This document shows, one piece after another, positions 39,313 to 51,757 of a stretch of 64,000 bases of DNA. The DNA is taken from assembly GCA_013396995.1 (NCBI GenBank), contig VWZP01010185.1, positions 1 through 64,000 of the forward strand. The letters are read 5' to 3'. The position numbers were made by a program, and so were the translations under genes. The notes under the pieces were generated by a model, which did not search any database, was not told the origin of the DNA, and worked only from the letters and a program-made list of their open reading frames with translations. The stretch comes from Dicaeum eximium (lineage: Eukaryota; Chordata; Aves; Passeriformes; Dicaeidae). The first letter of the stretch is position 1. Every line of letters starts with the position of its first letter.

Positions 39313-40200
39313 GTCACAGAATTACAGAATCACTTATGTTGGAAAATATCTCCAAGACCATCAGGTGCAAACTTTGCCCAATCACCAAGCTGTTAACTAG
39401 ACCATGGTGCTAAGTGCATGTCCAGTCATTTCTCAAACACCTCCAGGGATGGAGATTCCATCACCTCCTTGGGCAGCCTGTTTCAATAATTTACTACACT
39501 TTCCATGAAGAAATTCCTGATGTACACCTGAACTGGCCTTGGGACAGCTTAAGGCCATGTCGTCTCATCCTGTCACTGGATGCTTGGGAGAAGAAACCAA
39601 CCTCCACCTGGCTACAGGCTCCTTTCAGGTACTTGTAGGGAGTGATAAGGTCTCCCCCTGAGGCTCTNGTCAGACCCAGCTGTCCCACCAGGCACTTTCT
39701 GCCCCAGCCCATGGAGCTGCCTGGGGTTGTTGTGACCCAAGAGCAGGACCCGGTACTGGGTCTTGTTGAACACCATTGGTCTCAGCCCAAGATCCAGCTT
39801 GCCCAGATCCCTCTGCAGAGCCTTCCTGCCCTCCAGCTGATCAGCACTCCCACCCAGCTCAGTGTCATCTACAAATTGACAGTGTATTCTATCCCTCATC
39901 CAGATGATAATAAAGATATTAAACAGAGCTGGCCCCAGTATTGAACTCTGGGGAACATCACTCTTGACTGTTCACCAGCTGAATGTAACTCTATTCACCA
40001 CCCCTCCCCGGGCCTGGCCACCCAACAGTTTTTACCAAATGAAGAGTCACCTGTCCAAGCCAGGCTGCCAGCTTTTCCAGGAGAGTCCTGTGTGAGTCAG
40101 TATCAAAAGGTTTGCTGAAAGCCCAGGTAGAAAACACCCACAGCATATGACCATACTGATCATGACCAACATGCTTCCTTCTGGAGGACTGCATACACTG
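39313..40200 (-). mobile_element. CR1 LINE copy, 5'-truncated, decayed (reverse-transcriptase region to 3' end)
   Basis: Read on the - strand, this is a non-LTR retrotransposon with its motifs in order. FSKPFDTDSHRTLLEKLA (about 40122-40070) corresponds to the first catalytic block. DVPQSSILGPALFNIFI (39909-39959) is the next block. QFVDDTELGG (about 39849-39878) corresponds to the F/YADD catalytic block with Val for Ala. After that come GDLITPYKYLKG and the C-terminal FSQASSDRMRRHGLKL region. The + strand start tcacagaattacagaatcac is the reverse of the typical CR1 3' tail repeat. The reading frame shifts near 39.65-39.70 kb and one base is unresolved (N at 39668). The endonuclease domain is absent, so the element is dead. 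The 5' boundary is approximate and could reach about 40400. Confidence 0.9.
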
Positions 40201-43200
40201 GTTTTGGTCTGATGGAGAGACCCAGACTGAGCCCAGGGGACAGAAAATTTGCTACTTACAGAGCTGCAGGAGCAAGTTCAGCATCCTGCTTTTGCTTACT
40301 CATGTCATAGACATGCTTCATGAGCTGAGCAAGAATATGAGAGAGGTTAAATCCTTGTCTATCGAGAGCCCCACAGAAGCACCAGGTCTTACAGAGTAAG
40401 AATTCTCACTGATTGTGCAAGCTTACAGGAAAGGCCATAAAAGAAGAGGGAAATGTCCAAAATACCGTGTGTACAAAGTGTCCCTACCACTGAAGCATAC
40501 CTAATCCCCTCTGTTGCAGCTTGACACCCTTTGGGATGCCAGGGGCTCAGTAGAGACCATCCAAAGCCTCTTTTCATCCTCCTCTGATGCCTGCACTGTA
40601 TTAACGTGTGTTTGACCACATTGCAGACAAGCCAGGATTTTGCTAGGAATGTGTGGAAGGGTGCCAAGACCTCAAAAGACAACTATGTACCCCAGTGCTC
40701 TTCATCTTCCCTCTTGGGTTTTTTTTTTTTTTCTTCTCCAGAGCACTCTGGACCCTTTCACTACTGAGAAAAGGTGCAGATGAGAATTGTGGTGGGCACT
40801 TTCAGCTCTTTGAGCTCTGTGGCCATGCTGCTCAGGGGGAACCAGCCAGGCTGCTGGACCCCCAAGCAGACCAGAGCCTGCAGGCAAAAAAGACACTACA
40901 GAACATGTTATCCTTTGTACTGCATTCACAGAAAAGTTAGAATATACTAAAATTATCACAGAACCAGCCAACATGCAGCTCATGGGCCACACAGAAGGCT
41001 TGGCCTCCTAATTTTGAGTTTGTACTAGAGAGGGAAGGTGATAAATCTGGTTTTTGGGTCATTTAATATGTAAAGTAAATGGTGTCTGGGAAACATGAGA
41101 TAGAGGTAAAAAACCCAAAACCTTTCTGAATACTGAAATGTATAGATCTGTCTCAATCTACCAAAAAATCTAAAAAAAAAAAGGATGCATAGGTGTTCAC
41201 ATGCAACTGTGGGGCTTATTAACAGGAATGAAGGAAATACATAAATGTAAGGCTTGTTGTTTTAATGCTTGAAGATACCACACTTTCTTTTGAGTCTTTA
41301 GTGACTACTGTTCAGCTCTTTATCTTCTGGAAGTTCAGTAAAATATGTTATTAAATTCCAGAACTGATATGTATTGCATCACAGAAGCAGCTGGTAATTT
41401 TGAAGGAATATTTGTGTTAACTGCAGTGTTCTGTGGAGACTTAATATAAAGAAATATATTCAGGTACTCAGTTTGCTATATTGGAAATGGGAATTGGGAG
41501 CACCACTGAAAGGAGCTGCCTCATTAATTTATCAGCTTTAATTTTATTAACAGATGCAAATTATTTGTTGAACAAATATAACATAAAATGAAAAGAAGAA
41601 TGAATTTTGTATCACTGGGTACTTCAGTCTAAACATCTCACTAAAAATAACCAAAACCCCTGGGTACCAGGTGCTTTTTATCTTGGGTTTACATTACAGT
41701 GCAAGAAAACAGTTCAGAAGGAAATGCCTGAAGAAACCTCTGAAAACCTCAGTACTTTCATGTCAGTCACATATTTCCTTGAAGGCCAGGTTTAGACCTG
41801 TTTAAGCTGTATTGTGTGTGGAGAGCAAAAAAAGAGTTGGGTGTTATTAGGCAGAACCCCTTTTATATGCAAAGAATTGGATAATTTGACCCTGATTTTC
41901 TCTCTCTCCACGTTTTTTGTCCCATTACTTCAAACCCTTGACATTATCTCAAAGAAGGGGCTGATTGAACTGTAGGTCTGGAGCTTGTCAGTGGTGGATA
42001 ACGTTGGCTTCAGCCAGTCATGTTCACACATAAATGAGCCATGACTGAAACAGACTGCTGAATAGAAAAAAGAAGTTTACTGGAGGTAATTTTCTTGTGT
42101 AAGTGTAACAAATAATAAAATCTGTTCTGTAAGAAAGGTGACACGTATCTTGAATAAAATAGCAGGAATAGAAATGCTATCCCTTTGCAGTTCTCAGGGG
42201 TTTTTTGTTCTTTCTACTTGTCTAGAAGTTAGAAATCTGAAAAACACAATCCAACTGTGGACCTCCCTAACTGGGAAAAATTAAACCCAGTATGGGCTTA
42301 TTTATATCCACGTGATGTCACTGCAACTCTGCTATGTTCTGTGTGTAAAGAAATTAAAAAGAGAAAGGAGAGAATGGTGAAAGAAAGGAATGGGTTTTTC
42401 CTAAAGCAAATACAACTTGAAGAAATTTGCATGTCTCTCCCATGATTTTTTCTTTATGGCTCCAACGTTTCTAATTAAATACTAATTAATATTATCACCA
42501 GAATTGTCTCACATCCCCAGCTCTTCATAGCTTTGTCACTTTGATTAATGCATAGTCATTTATTAACTTATTTAACAAGCTGAGGTGCTTCATGACAAAC
42601 CAGATAATATTCCCATAGCAGTCTCATTACTGCAGAAAAGAAGTTCTAAACTTAATAAAAATTATCCTCAATAATGTTAAAGCTTTTGCATTGCAGCCTT
42701 AAAAGATGGGAATAGGTTTTTTTATTTATATTATAAGCAGTTGTGTAAAGCATCCATTAATAAAATTTATATGTTCATTTAAGCTTGATCACTGTACTTT
42801 TTTTGTAGTCATGGGTCCTTAAGATATAACTTTTGCTGTATTTAGGAAGATAATTAATGGTCTGACCAGACAGGGAATAAAATACTAACTAGAATGGGAT
42901 AATTAAGGACATAGATAATGTTTTCTCACACACTCACCAGCAGGGATGTAAGGGAGCAGCCTCAGGTGGCAGTGAGCATGTCAGCACAAAAGGGAAGATA
43001 TGCTTCTGAGCACAGGGGATGTAAAGAAGATGCTCAGTGTTCATTGTTGTGTCTGAGAAATAAATCAAGTGATACTTCAGAGGAAAATGCCCTGCTATGG
43101 CCAGACAAACTGAAGTATGTTATAGCAAGTCCCCAGCGACTGCATCCAAAGAGCAGTTGCACACTTAAACAGATCATAATCACTATTTTTACCATCTAGA

Positions 43201-46200
43201 TAAGTCCCTATTTCGTAAATAAAGGTTACCTTCCAGGGCTTTTTGTCCCCAGTGACCTGTGTTTTACTGTGTAACATGTCCAGTAAAGCTGGATCACCAA
43301 TTATTAAGGTGGTCTTTGCACCAGCATCTGATAGATACTTGCAGATGCAGAGCCTTTAGGACAAAAAAAGTATGTGGTAGGTTTGAACTAAAAGTGGATG
43401 ACAGCAGTCTCTTTAGAAACTATTCAACAATCTGAACTACTATTGCATTTCTTCTGAAGTAAGTCACCTTTGCCATTTAGAGTCTTCTCCTTATTTTTCT
43501 CTTGCTTCTGCCTACCATCACCCACTGAGTTTTTTATTTTGTAAAAGCCAAAGATGGGTGATGGCAGATTGCTGTGCAGGTAGAGGTCAAGCTTGACAAG
43601 ACACAGCACCCACATGCCTTTCCTTGCTTCATTTAGGAGTTTAATAATGAGTGTAGAGCCTGGGTTAAACCTAGGTTAAATAAGTATGTATAATTTCTGC
43701 TAAATAAATAAAAGCACCTTATTCTTCAGAGAAGAAAAAACCACAGGAAAGCAGGAGCTCTTTATAGGATTGGTGTATGGCAGTGAACGCTTGCCAAACT
43801 CCCCAGCTGCAGAGAGGGCACCTCGGTGGCTATGCAAATCAGACAGAGCACTCAGCTTCACCTTCTGCATGCCACAGTGGGAGATTTCCATTCTCCCCAC
43901 CCAGCTCACAGGAGCTCTGCAGAGACCTTTCACACCACACTTGGTCCCTCTGTGAAGTTTGTGGGTTGCTATGACAGCAAGGGTAGCTCGAAGAACCTTC
44001 GCCAATCTGTAGTCCCTTTCAAAACCTTGAACTTCAGTGCCAAAATCATGGATATGGAAGAGTTCAAGGAATTTGAACACCTTTTTGATTTAGATAGCCT
44101 GATGCAGGGGATTGATTGCTTCAAGTGACAAGGAATTTATGCTAGATTCAAAAGAAAAAGGAACAGAAGAAAAACGACAAAGGAGATCTGTGTCAATTAG
44201 GTCATAAAGAACCATAGAATTAGTTCTTAACACTGGAAATGTCATTAGATATGCTACTAGGAAAAATGGAGGACTAAATTTATTAATATCTCTTTTAAAA
44301 AGCTGATACATAGCAAATACAAAACCTCCTTAATAGCTGATCTTAAAAATAATAACTAAAAATAATAAAACTCAGATTCTGATTTCCAGTTTCTAGAGCT
44401 CCTGTTCAATCTGTACAGAAACCTGACTGGAAAGCAGAAAAGTAAAATACTGATATTAATAAATCACCCCTAAAAGACACTAGTAGACATTACACATGAT
44501 GCTCAATAGAAGTGGGTATACTAACAAGAAAGTTCCAACAATCTTTTTCAAATTAAAACTCAAGAATAAACCTCTAAGTAACCTTCCTCAGGTTAAAACA
44601 ACAATCAGTCTTATTATTATAGTCACAGATCTTTACAGCTTCTTTTCTTATGTACAATAACTTTATTATACTTGCTTCAGATCTCTCTTGAATATCAATT
44701 GTCAAGGATGCATAATTTTGCTGAATTTTGGAGTGGTTGATCTTTCCATGAAGAAATATTTCATTTCTTGTCCTCAGTATTCATATGAGAGGATTGTTTA
44801 GCTACCTTGCTCCCCTGGGGAAGATTCCATTTTATTTCTATCTCATATTTATGCCTGTCAATCCTACATACATTGGTTCTTGCCCCTGATTGTCCCTTAC
44901 CTTAAATAGCATTTCTCTATCCTCCTGCTTGTTAAAAATCTCCTTTAGTCTTCATTTTCTCTGATGAAGGCATTGAGCTCCTTTCGGCTGTATTTCACAG
45001 AGTGTACCTTGCTGGTGGTTCAGATTCAACCCCTGCTTTTCTGATACCAAAAATAAATTTTTTTTTCTGGTGTGTTGTTCCCAGTCAATGTAATGTTGTG
45101 TGTTCTGGACAAAGTTCCTGACCACTGATGTCTCAGCAGACGACCTTCATTCTGACCGTACATTTAATGCTAACTGTGTTGCTGTTGTCCCCAACACCAT
45201 AAGGTGCTTCTAAAATGGTCTTGTGATACTTACTTGGATTTGATTAAGGCAATACTAGGGATTTGTATCACGTGTGTCATGAGTGTGTGCATGCCTGTGA
45301 GTAAATGCAAATGCTTGCTTGTCTGTATACACAGAAAAAATACATAGAAAAAATTCTTTAATACAAGAATTTCCAGTGTAAGAATCCAGAGTGGATGGCA
45401 TTTTTCAGCGGGGAATATAAATCAAATAGTTTAGTCCTATGAAATTTCATATTAAGCTATCTGACCTCCTTACTCTCCCCTAAATATCTTGAAGAAAAGG
45501 AGTGGAGCAATTTCTTTTTTATTTACTAGTGCAAGCCATTACTTGTAAGGAAAGGAATAAATCTGCCTGGACCAATTTTACTAAAGCTGTGTTTTGTCAT
45601 TAAATCACATATTGCATCCTTAATAATTTTGTCATATTTTCTTGATAAGAGTAACCTGTGAAATTTCACACAGTGCAAAAATGTATAACATCTATCTGCC
45701 AAAAGAATTGGATTTCTACAAGCAAAACCAGCATACAGTTTCTTGGGAGAACAGAGGCTTGATTCACTTCTTGCTCTGCTGTTGGATAAGATGTAAAGTT
45801 AAATTTCAAGGTGGAGAATCACCCAAGAGATTGCTCAGACTGCCTCGATACATGAGATATCTTTGACACAATGGCATAGGTTCTTCTGCAATGTAGAAGA
45901 TAAATGTATTTATCAAAATAAATACATTAAATGCTTAAAATTTGTATTGGTTTGGGGACAAGATACAGCATTACAAGAAATAAGATCATTCTCAACAGTG
46001 CTACAGTATATGAAAATTGAAACTATTTTCTCCCTTCTCAGAAGCGTTATGCAGTTGACAATTTTTCTGTGAAGAATTAAAGTACAGAAACGCTCTGGCA
46101 ATTACAAGTTGCAGGTTTTCAGAACCAGTTAGTATTTCTCCTGTTTTAAATTAAGTCATTTTGCAAACTGAGGAAGCAACATTGCTAGCCATTTTCTCTT

Positions 46201-49200
46201 TACTACATTCCAATTTAGTGTCAGCTGCTGGGTAAGATTTAACAATATACGTCAATTTGACTACATCTAGCTCAATGACAAGAGACTTACTTCCCTGTCA
46301 AAAGAAGAATGCAAGTTTTGTTCATGGGGAAAGGGGGTGGTGGAATTATTCTGGGTGCAAGGCTGTGTGCACTAACACAGTGTTTAATTATTTAAGTGAA
46401 TCGAGGAAAGATGCTGAGTGTATGGATGTAGATACCTCTGTTTGCATCAGAGTGTGTGCCAGATGACCTCTGCAAATGCAGCTCCAGCTGCACGGGGACA
46501 CTCCTGAGGGCTGGTCGTTCAGTCTCCAAATGCACTCAACCCCCCAGCTCAGCTAATGTGTCACAGAAGGTGAGACAGCCAATGCTTTTCATCAGGGCAC
46601 ACGGGCTGTTGTGTTTGTTGTCACCACGTGCAGGCATCACACCCAGCTCCAGCTGTGCTTCAGCTGTGAAAGAGACATCACACATTTCATGAGCCCTCAA
46701 CTTGCCCATCTTGGGCTGGAAGAAACACACAAACTCATGCCAGAGCTGCAGTGTAATCACAGGAGAGCCGTGCTGGGAAACGAAATACATGAGAAGTAGG
46801 GGTCAGGTCAGGATGTCCTGGGCTTTAAAATGGGAAACATTGAGAGATAATTATCCACTGCTTTAGAGTTTGTATTCACACCAAACTGTAATTCAATTTA
46901 ATCAGTTTCATTTTTCCAGCGAGGAAAATCGTAAGTTATGGTGTGTTTGCATACACGGATGTGTAAACACAGGCACAAAGGATGATCATGGATTGTGAGA
47001 AGGAAGAAATCGTAGAAACCCCCCATTACTGACACTTAATCAGCCCTGGTTTTAAGCTCTGAACCTCCACCAAGAACATAGTTGCTTCAACTCCCCAAAT
47101 CGTACCATGCTTCCAGTTGTCTCTCCTCACACCTGTTTCTGCTTTTAATTCCTTGCCAGACAGCAGCCTGTGTGTGGATGTTGTCTCCCCAGGGCTTTGT
47201 CCAGTGGTGTCACTGCTCTCCACACAACCTTGGATTGCGTTTGCTGTTCTTCTTCCACGGACCCACACAGCAGCAGTAACAGCGCATTATCATCCTCAGA
47301 AAGATCAGGGTATCTAAATTTTTCTCCTGTTACATTATTTACTGCTGATAAGCTCCCTGCTTTCAGTAGAAATTTGCATAATTTCCAGGTGCCTGATCTC
47401 ACATTGGGATGGTTAATTTTAATCCTGTTTTATAATATCAATCTCACTTATTTTCAGAATTTTTCCTCTGTGATGCTCTGATTGACATTCATTCCACAGC
47501 CTTGTTTTCTGTGCCATGATAAGAAAATGAATTAATATCTGCTCTGAAATGTATTGATAAGAGGCTGCACCGGCAAATCTATGTGCCTGTAGTTTTCCTG
47601 TAGAGATGCATTGTTTTATCTCCCTTCTGTCTACTTTAAAGCATGTATTGAACTTTTACTTACTCCTATTTTCACCATTCTAATAGCTTCTTATGTGGTG
47701 CATTATTATATAATATGTAATTATCACATTTTACTCTTTTACCAAAATTTAATCAAGTTTATTTGAAAAATCTACTCTTTCAGGATAATAAATTGTTCTA
47801 TCATGATTCACCTTCCCAAAGTACCTGTTGCATGGTCTTCTGTCAAAAGCCTTTCCTAATACTGAAATGAGTCTGAGTCCTGTAGTCATGCAGCATTACT
47901 TTTACTGGAAAGATTTATAAAAATTTCTTGTTTCTGGCCCTGCAATTTCACGTGACAGGTCTTTTACTGCGATGGTGGTGATCGTCCATGCCCCTGGTGC
48001 TGAGAGACAACTCTTCTCCTTGTCTTGGATCCATTATGTGATATAAATTTTAGTTTAATCCCAGCTGTGGTAAGCTCTGTTCCCAAATCTTCATTTCCAT
48101 TCCATCCTATTCCTACCTCACTGCGCAACCTCTTCCTTCTATTAAAACTAGAGCAACCTATCTAAATTTGAAGCCTAATTTCTCTGGTCTTTCCCTTATG
48201 TAACTGCAAAGCAAACCTACTACTCCACTCTCTTTTCCTTTTTACTTATAGGATTACTTCACTTTTCATAGTTTATTCCTTATTTTCTCTGTAAAGTATA
48301 GCTAAACCTGAATTTTGAGCCCCATAATGTGCCTATTTGTATTTTTCTTTCTTTTTTTTCCTCTTTGCTGACTTCTAGTCGCTTTTGAAAATGGCAGCTT
48401 ATCCGGCCATTTCTACAGTCCTTCCAGAATATTCTCTCTTTTCTCATTTTCAATACTTTTTGTATCTTTTATTCGAGCATATTTCTGGATTTCACATGTT
48501 TATTTTCTTCACTATTTTACACTTCATCAAGAACTTGTTTAGTTTACTTTGCAGATTTCCTTTTTAAATTGACAAAGCTCTAGACCTATTTTTATATAAC
48601 TCTCCATTTTGTTTAAACTATATCTTGTCATTTTCAGTCGATCCAAGTTTATCTTATATGCCCAAAAGTACTATAATTTCCTGAGTACCTATCAAACCCA
48701 CATCTGACACAGTGTCATCTCTAGTAGGTCTGGTGTTTATTTGGCAAGGTACTTGTCATCCATCATATACTAGAATAACTAAGATGTGCCATTAGTTATT
48801 TCATTTACTTCTTAATCTACATTTGGGAAGTCAATGACTCAAAAGTGATACATCCCTGTAGAGTTTATCTCTCTAGAAAATTCATAGATAGTCATCCATT
48901 TATGACATCCCACCTGATAGCTGACAAAAAGTACTACTCCAGAAGTGTGGAATTTGCTTCTTCAATATAAATCAAATTGTCACAAGCTGCTCAGTTCTGA
49001 ATGTCCTCATCCAACAGTTCAGACAAATTCAGTCCTGTGCCAGGCAATAAAGCCTCTCTGACCCATGTTCACCCCCTTACTTGTGTACTTCCTTTCTCCA
49101 GACTATCCACACATTGAGGAGTTTTAGCCTATTTCCACCTTTCCTTTTTTTAAATCTGATTTTCTAATACTTGTATGTCAGGATCCAAAGACAAGACTGT

Positions 49201-51163
49201 TTTTCTCTTGACTTTTCTTCATTCTAAGCCTTTTAAAATAGGTGTGTATGTCCAGCCAAATATCAGCTTCCTCAGAGATTAAAAGATGAGCTACCTGACA
49301 GAACATCCAATGGGCTCTTCAGGGAGATGCTGTATAAATAAAGAAATAAACCAATACCACAATAATTGCTCCTGGTACCTCATCATAGGTGTCACTGGGT
49401 GCTCAGTAAAGTAAGACCCACTTAGCTTATTCTTACTCAGTCTTCTTCCTTGCTTAACTGTCATACAGCCACAATACTAATACAAAAAGAGATGTCAAAA
49501 GTGGTTATAATTAGACAACATTAGGCAGATTATAGTATTCCTGTCTAAGATGCTCATGCAAAATGCTGGCTCTAATCTACCCCACAAAAGATTGCTTTTC
49601 TGAGCTACAAAGCAGGTTATATAAAATAAGCAGTTACCATTATGGCACGCCACATTAAAAAATATTATCATCAAAGTGGCAAAGGAATGACAATGAGCTG
49701 ATGAACTCATAACATCCTTAGGTGCTGCAGTTGTCAGCTGAGTGCCTGTACAAGAACCCCAACACTCATCAGTGCTAGGCAAGGACTTGATGTATGGAAG
49801 TCTGGAAACATATGCAATATAAAAACCTGCTTGATAATTTTATTTATTTTTTATGTTTAATAATGACAGAGGGCTGAGCAGACAAAGCAATTCTTTGGTC
49901 TGTACAATCTAAGAGATAGAAATAGAAAACACAGAGGCCTGGGAAAGACAGCAACAACCTTAAATATGTCCTCCTATTGTTATAGAAAATATTATTATGG
50001 AAAGAAATGCCTACATACCTGGCAAATCTAAGACGCCTACCTTTTTTTTCCCATATAAACCATTTTCTAATGTTCAGTCCTAAAATTTCACAGTCACCAT
50101 CCCTGAATACATTCTGTCTCACCTCCCTTTCTCTATCTATTCTTTATCAGGGATAAATACTATTCATCACCAGCTACATTCTCTTGGCACATTTTTGGGT
50201 TCTGAAGAGCAGTGGAGCAGCCTCTGCATAGCTTCTGACAGAGAATATTAATTCAGAAGGGGAACAGCTACTGAGTCATTATTTCTGAATGGGTACCTTT
50301 CTTTCCTATCCATCTTAGGAGCTGGAGCACTCATGAACTTCTCAACATGGGTGCATTTGTTAGGCTATTTTAATTAATTTGCTGGCAGCTACCAGCTTAT
50401 CATAATGTCACAGGTATTACATATGCTGCCTAACTATTCTAGATTGTTGCTAAGACCCTCTTTATATGCAATGCCTGTTGCTTAAAAACAAATCCATGGC
50501 TCAGGGAATCTCCAAGAGCCTCCTTGGGACTGAGGATATGCTGGCTATGTGGAGTCCATGAAAGCCCCCAAAAGATGAAGCTGGGAAAGCTGGAAACATA
50601 GCCTGGAGGAAGCGTATGGAGAATGAAATAAAAACTCATGGTTGCAGCTTGAACCAGGATCAAATTATTTTATTTGTAATGTTGGTGTATAACTGTAGGT
50701 CAGACATCTCCATCCTTTTTTTTCATAAAGGGAAATGTAAGCAACGAGGGCAGAGATAATCTGGTGGTCAGACTGTGGTCAGCCTGGGAGGGGGGCACAA
50801 CCTGTGGGTGGTTGATTGGCTGCTCCTCCATGCCGGCAGGTCGGAGACCCTGAACGAACTCCTGTTGCATTCCTCTTGGTGGGGCTCAGCAGATGAGGGA
50901 GGAAAGCTCACTAGACAGTCTGCAGTAAAACCTCTGCTTGCTCTCTTTGTAGCCATGCTGATGACCTGGCTCCCACCCTTATTTGCTGTTGCCTCCTCAT
51001 GCTGCAGTGGAGTTTCTTCTTCCACAGATGCACAAAACAGAGGTGGTTACATGGAGTAGCACAGCCTTTTATGGACATTGTGCCCCAGTAACTCCACAAC
51101 TGAACACACTTAATTTCATGAGCTGTAATGGGAGCTAATTTAAGCTTTAAATGAGGTGTTTGG
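40201..51163. other. Intergenic, no supported gene; T14 run and pyrimidine-rich stretch
   Basis: A homopolymer T run occurs at 40719-40732. An AT-rich unique block with homeodomain-like words lies at about 42450-42720, and another at 50340-50430. From about 47.5 to 49.3 kb the + strand is noticeably rich in C and T, perhaps an old repeat too decayed to name. Open frames such as 43826-44128 (+), 43700-44080 (-) and 46456-46692 (+) are unsupported. Bases 50750-51060 are more GC-rich than their surroundings, with no recognised identity. Confidence 0.5.
51158..51163. repeat. Target-site duplication, left copy (GTTTGG)
   Basis: The six bases directly outside the LTR boundary are identical to 51752-51757. 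Six-base duplications are usual for alpha/betaretrovirus-like (ERVK-type) integrations. Confidence 0.85.
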
Positions 51164-51314
51164 TGCAGAAGCTGCCGAAAGCCAGCGCCTTCCCAAGGGC
51201 GTCTCGAGAGGGCAGATAGCTTGGCGAGCACCAGACGCTCAGGACACCAGATGTTAGATGCACACCGACGGAGGGAAAGCAGGAGGGGTCCTTGGAATGG
51301 GGCTCCAGTGGTAG

Positions 51315-51320
51315 TTTATT
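51315..51320 (-). terminator. LTR poly(A) signal
   Basis: AATAAA on the - strand, preceded by GC and placed 60 bp after the LTR TATA box, as expected for the R region. It could terminate any - strand transcript crossing the site. Confidence 0.7.
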
Positions 51321-51379
51321 GCACCTACACAGCCAAGGGTCCAGGGACAGAAGAGCCAGGAGCAGAGGAGGATCCAGGG

Positions 51380-51386
51380 TTTTATA
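51380..51386 (-). promoter_or_regulatory. LTR TATA box
   Basis: TATAAAA on the - strand in the context CCCGTATAAAACCC. The spacing to the poly(A) signal and to the LTR end suits a functional retroviral promoter layout. Confidence 0.7.
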
Positions 51387-51544
51387 CGGGTCCAGGAAGG
51401 AGGAGCATCGGGTCTGAGGGCCAATGAGTAGAGGGATCGAGGGTGGTACCAAGGCAGGGTTATGGAGGGACAGCCAACTGCGATTGAGGGGATTGATTAT
51501 GTAACAAGGAACCAATAGGGATAACAGGAGAGGGGAACTTTCCA

Positions 51545-51648
51545 GAACTGGGGAGAAGATGGGGAGGAGACAGGGAGGAGACAAGGGATGATGTAACGGG
51601 GAGTACAGAACCTTCATGAACTGGGGAGGGGAAAAAGGATGACATAAC
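51545..51648 (-). promoter_or_regulatory. Duplicated enhancer-like element in LTR U3
   Basis: GAACTGGGGAG occurs at 51545-51555 and 51618-51628. Each is followed by a GGATGA(T/C)(G/A)TAAC word, at 51586-51597 and 51637-51648. On the coding strand of the LTR these words read GTTACATCATCC and GTTATGTCATCC, which resemble ATF/C-EBP sites. Between them, GGGAGGAGACA is repeated in perfect tandem (51562-51572, 51573-51583). Repeats of this kind are typical of retroviral U3 enhancers. Confidence 0.5.
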
Positions 51649-51751
51649 TCCAATGATTTATATAAGGAAACAAAAGACTGTGAGAGAGCATCTCCATTAG
51701 AGGGGCCTTTTCCAGGGCATACCAGCCTCTATGTCATCCTGGGATGCAACA

Positions 51752-51757
51752 GTTTGG
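51752..51757. repeat. Target-site duplication, right copy (GTTTGG)
   Basis: Identical to 51158-51163 on the other side of the LTR. Together they fix both element boundaries to the base. Confidence 0.85.

Larger units (their letters stand above)
51164..51751 (-). mobile_element. Solo LTR of an endogenous retrovirus (ERVK-like), 588 bp
   Basis: On the - strand the element starts TGTTGCATCC at 51751 and ends CTTCTGCA at 51164, giving the TG...CA ends of an LTR. It is flanked by a perfect 6 bp duplication, GTTTGG. It has a TATA box TATAAAA (51380-51386), a poly(A) signal AATAAA (51315-51320) 60 bp downstream, and so a short R region. Approximate parts are U3 51751-51355, R 51355-51300 and U5 51300-51164. 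A second TATA-like TATATAAA sits in U3 at 51657-51664. No internal retroviral sequence, primer-binding site or polypurine tract adjoins it. With the duplication on both sides, this is a recombined solo LTR. The 168-codon open frame at 51147-51653 (-) lies mostly within it and is not a gene. Confidence 0.9.

Noticed and set aside
43700..44128. Opposed open frames of 126 (-) and 100 (+) codons
   Set aside because: No homology is recognised and there is no convincing splice or promoter context.
44205..44262. Possible CR1 3' tail remnant (accatagaattagttcttaa region)
   Set aside because: The resemblance to the CR1 tail is weak and does not extend into the element body.
51147..51653. 168-codon - strand open frame rich in Pro/Leu/Ser
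   Set aside because: It lies almost wholly inside the solo LTR and crosses its boundary. LTRs of this type do not encode such a protein.
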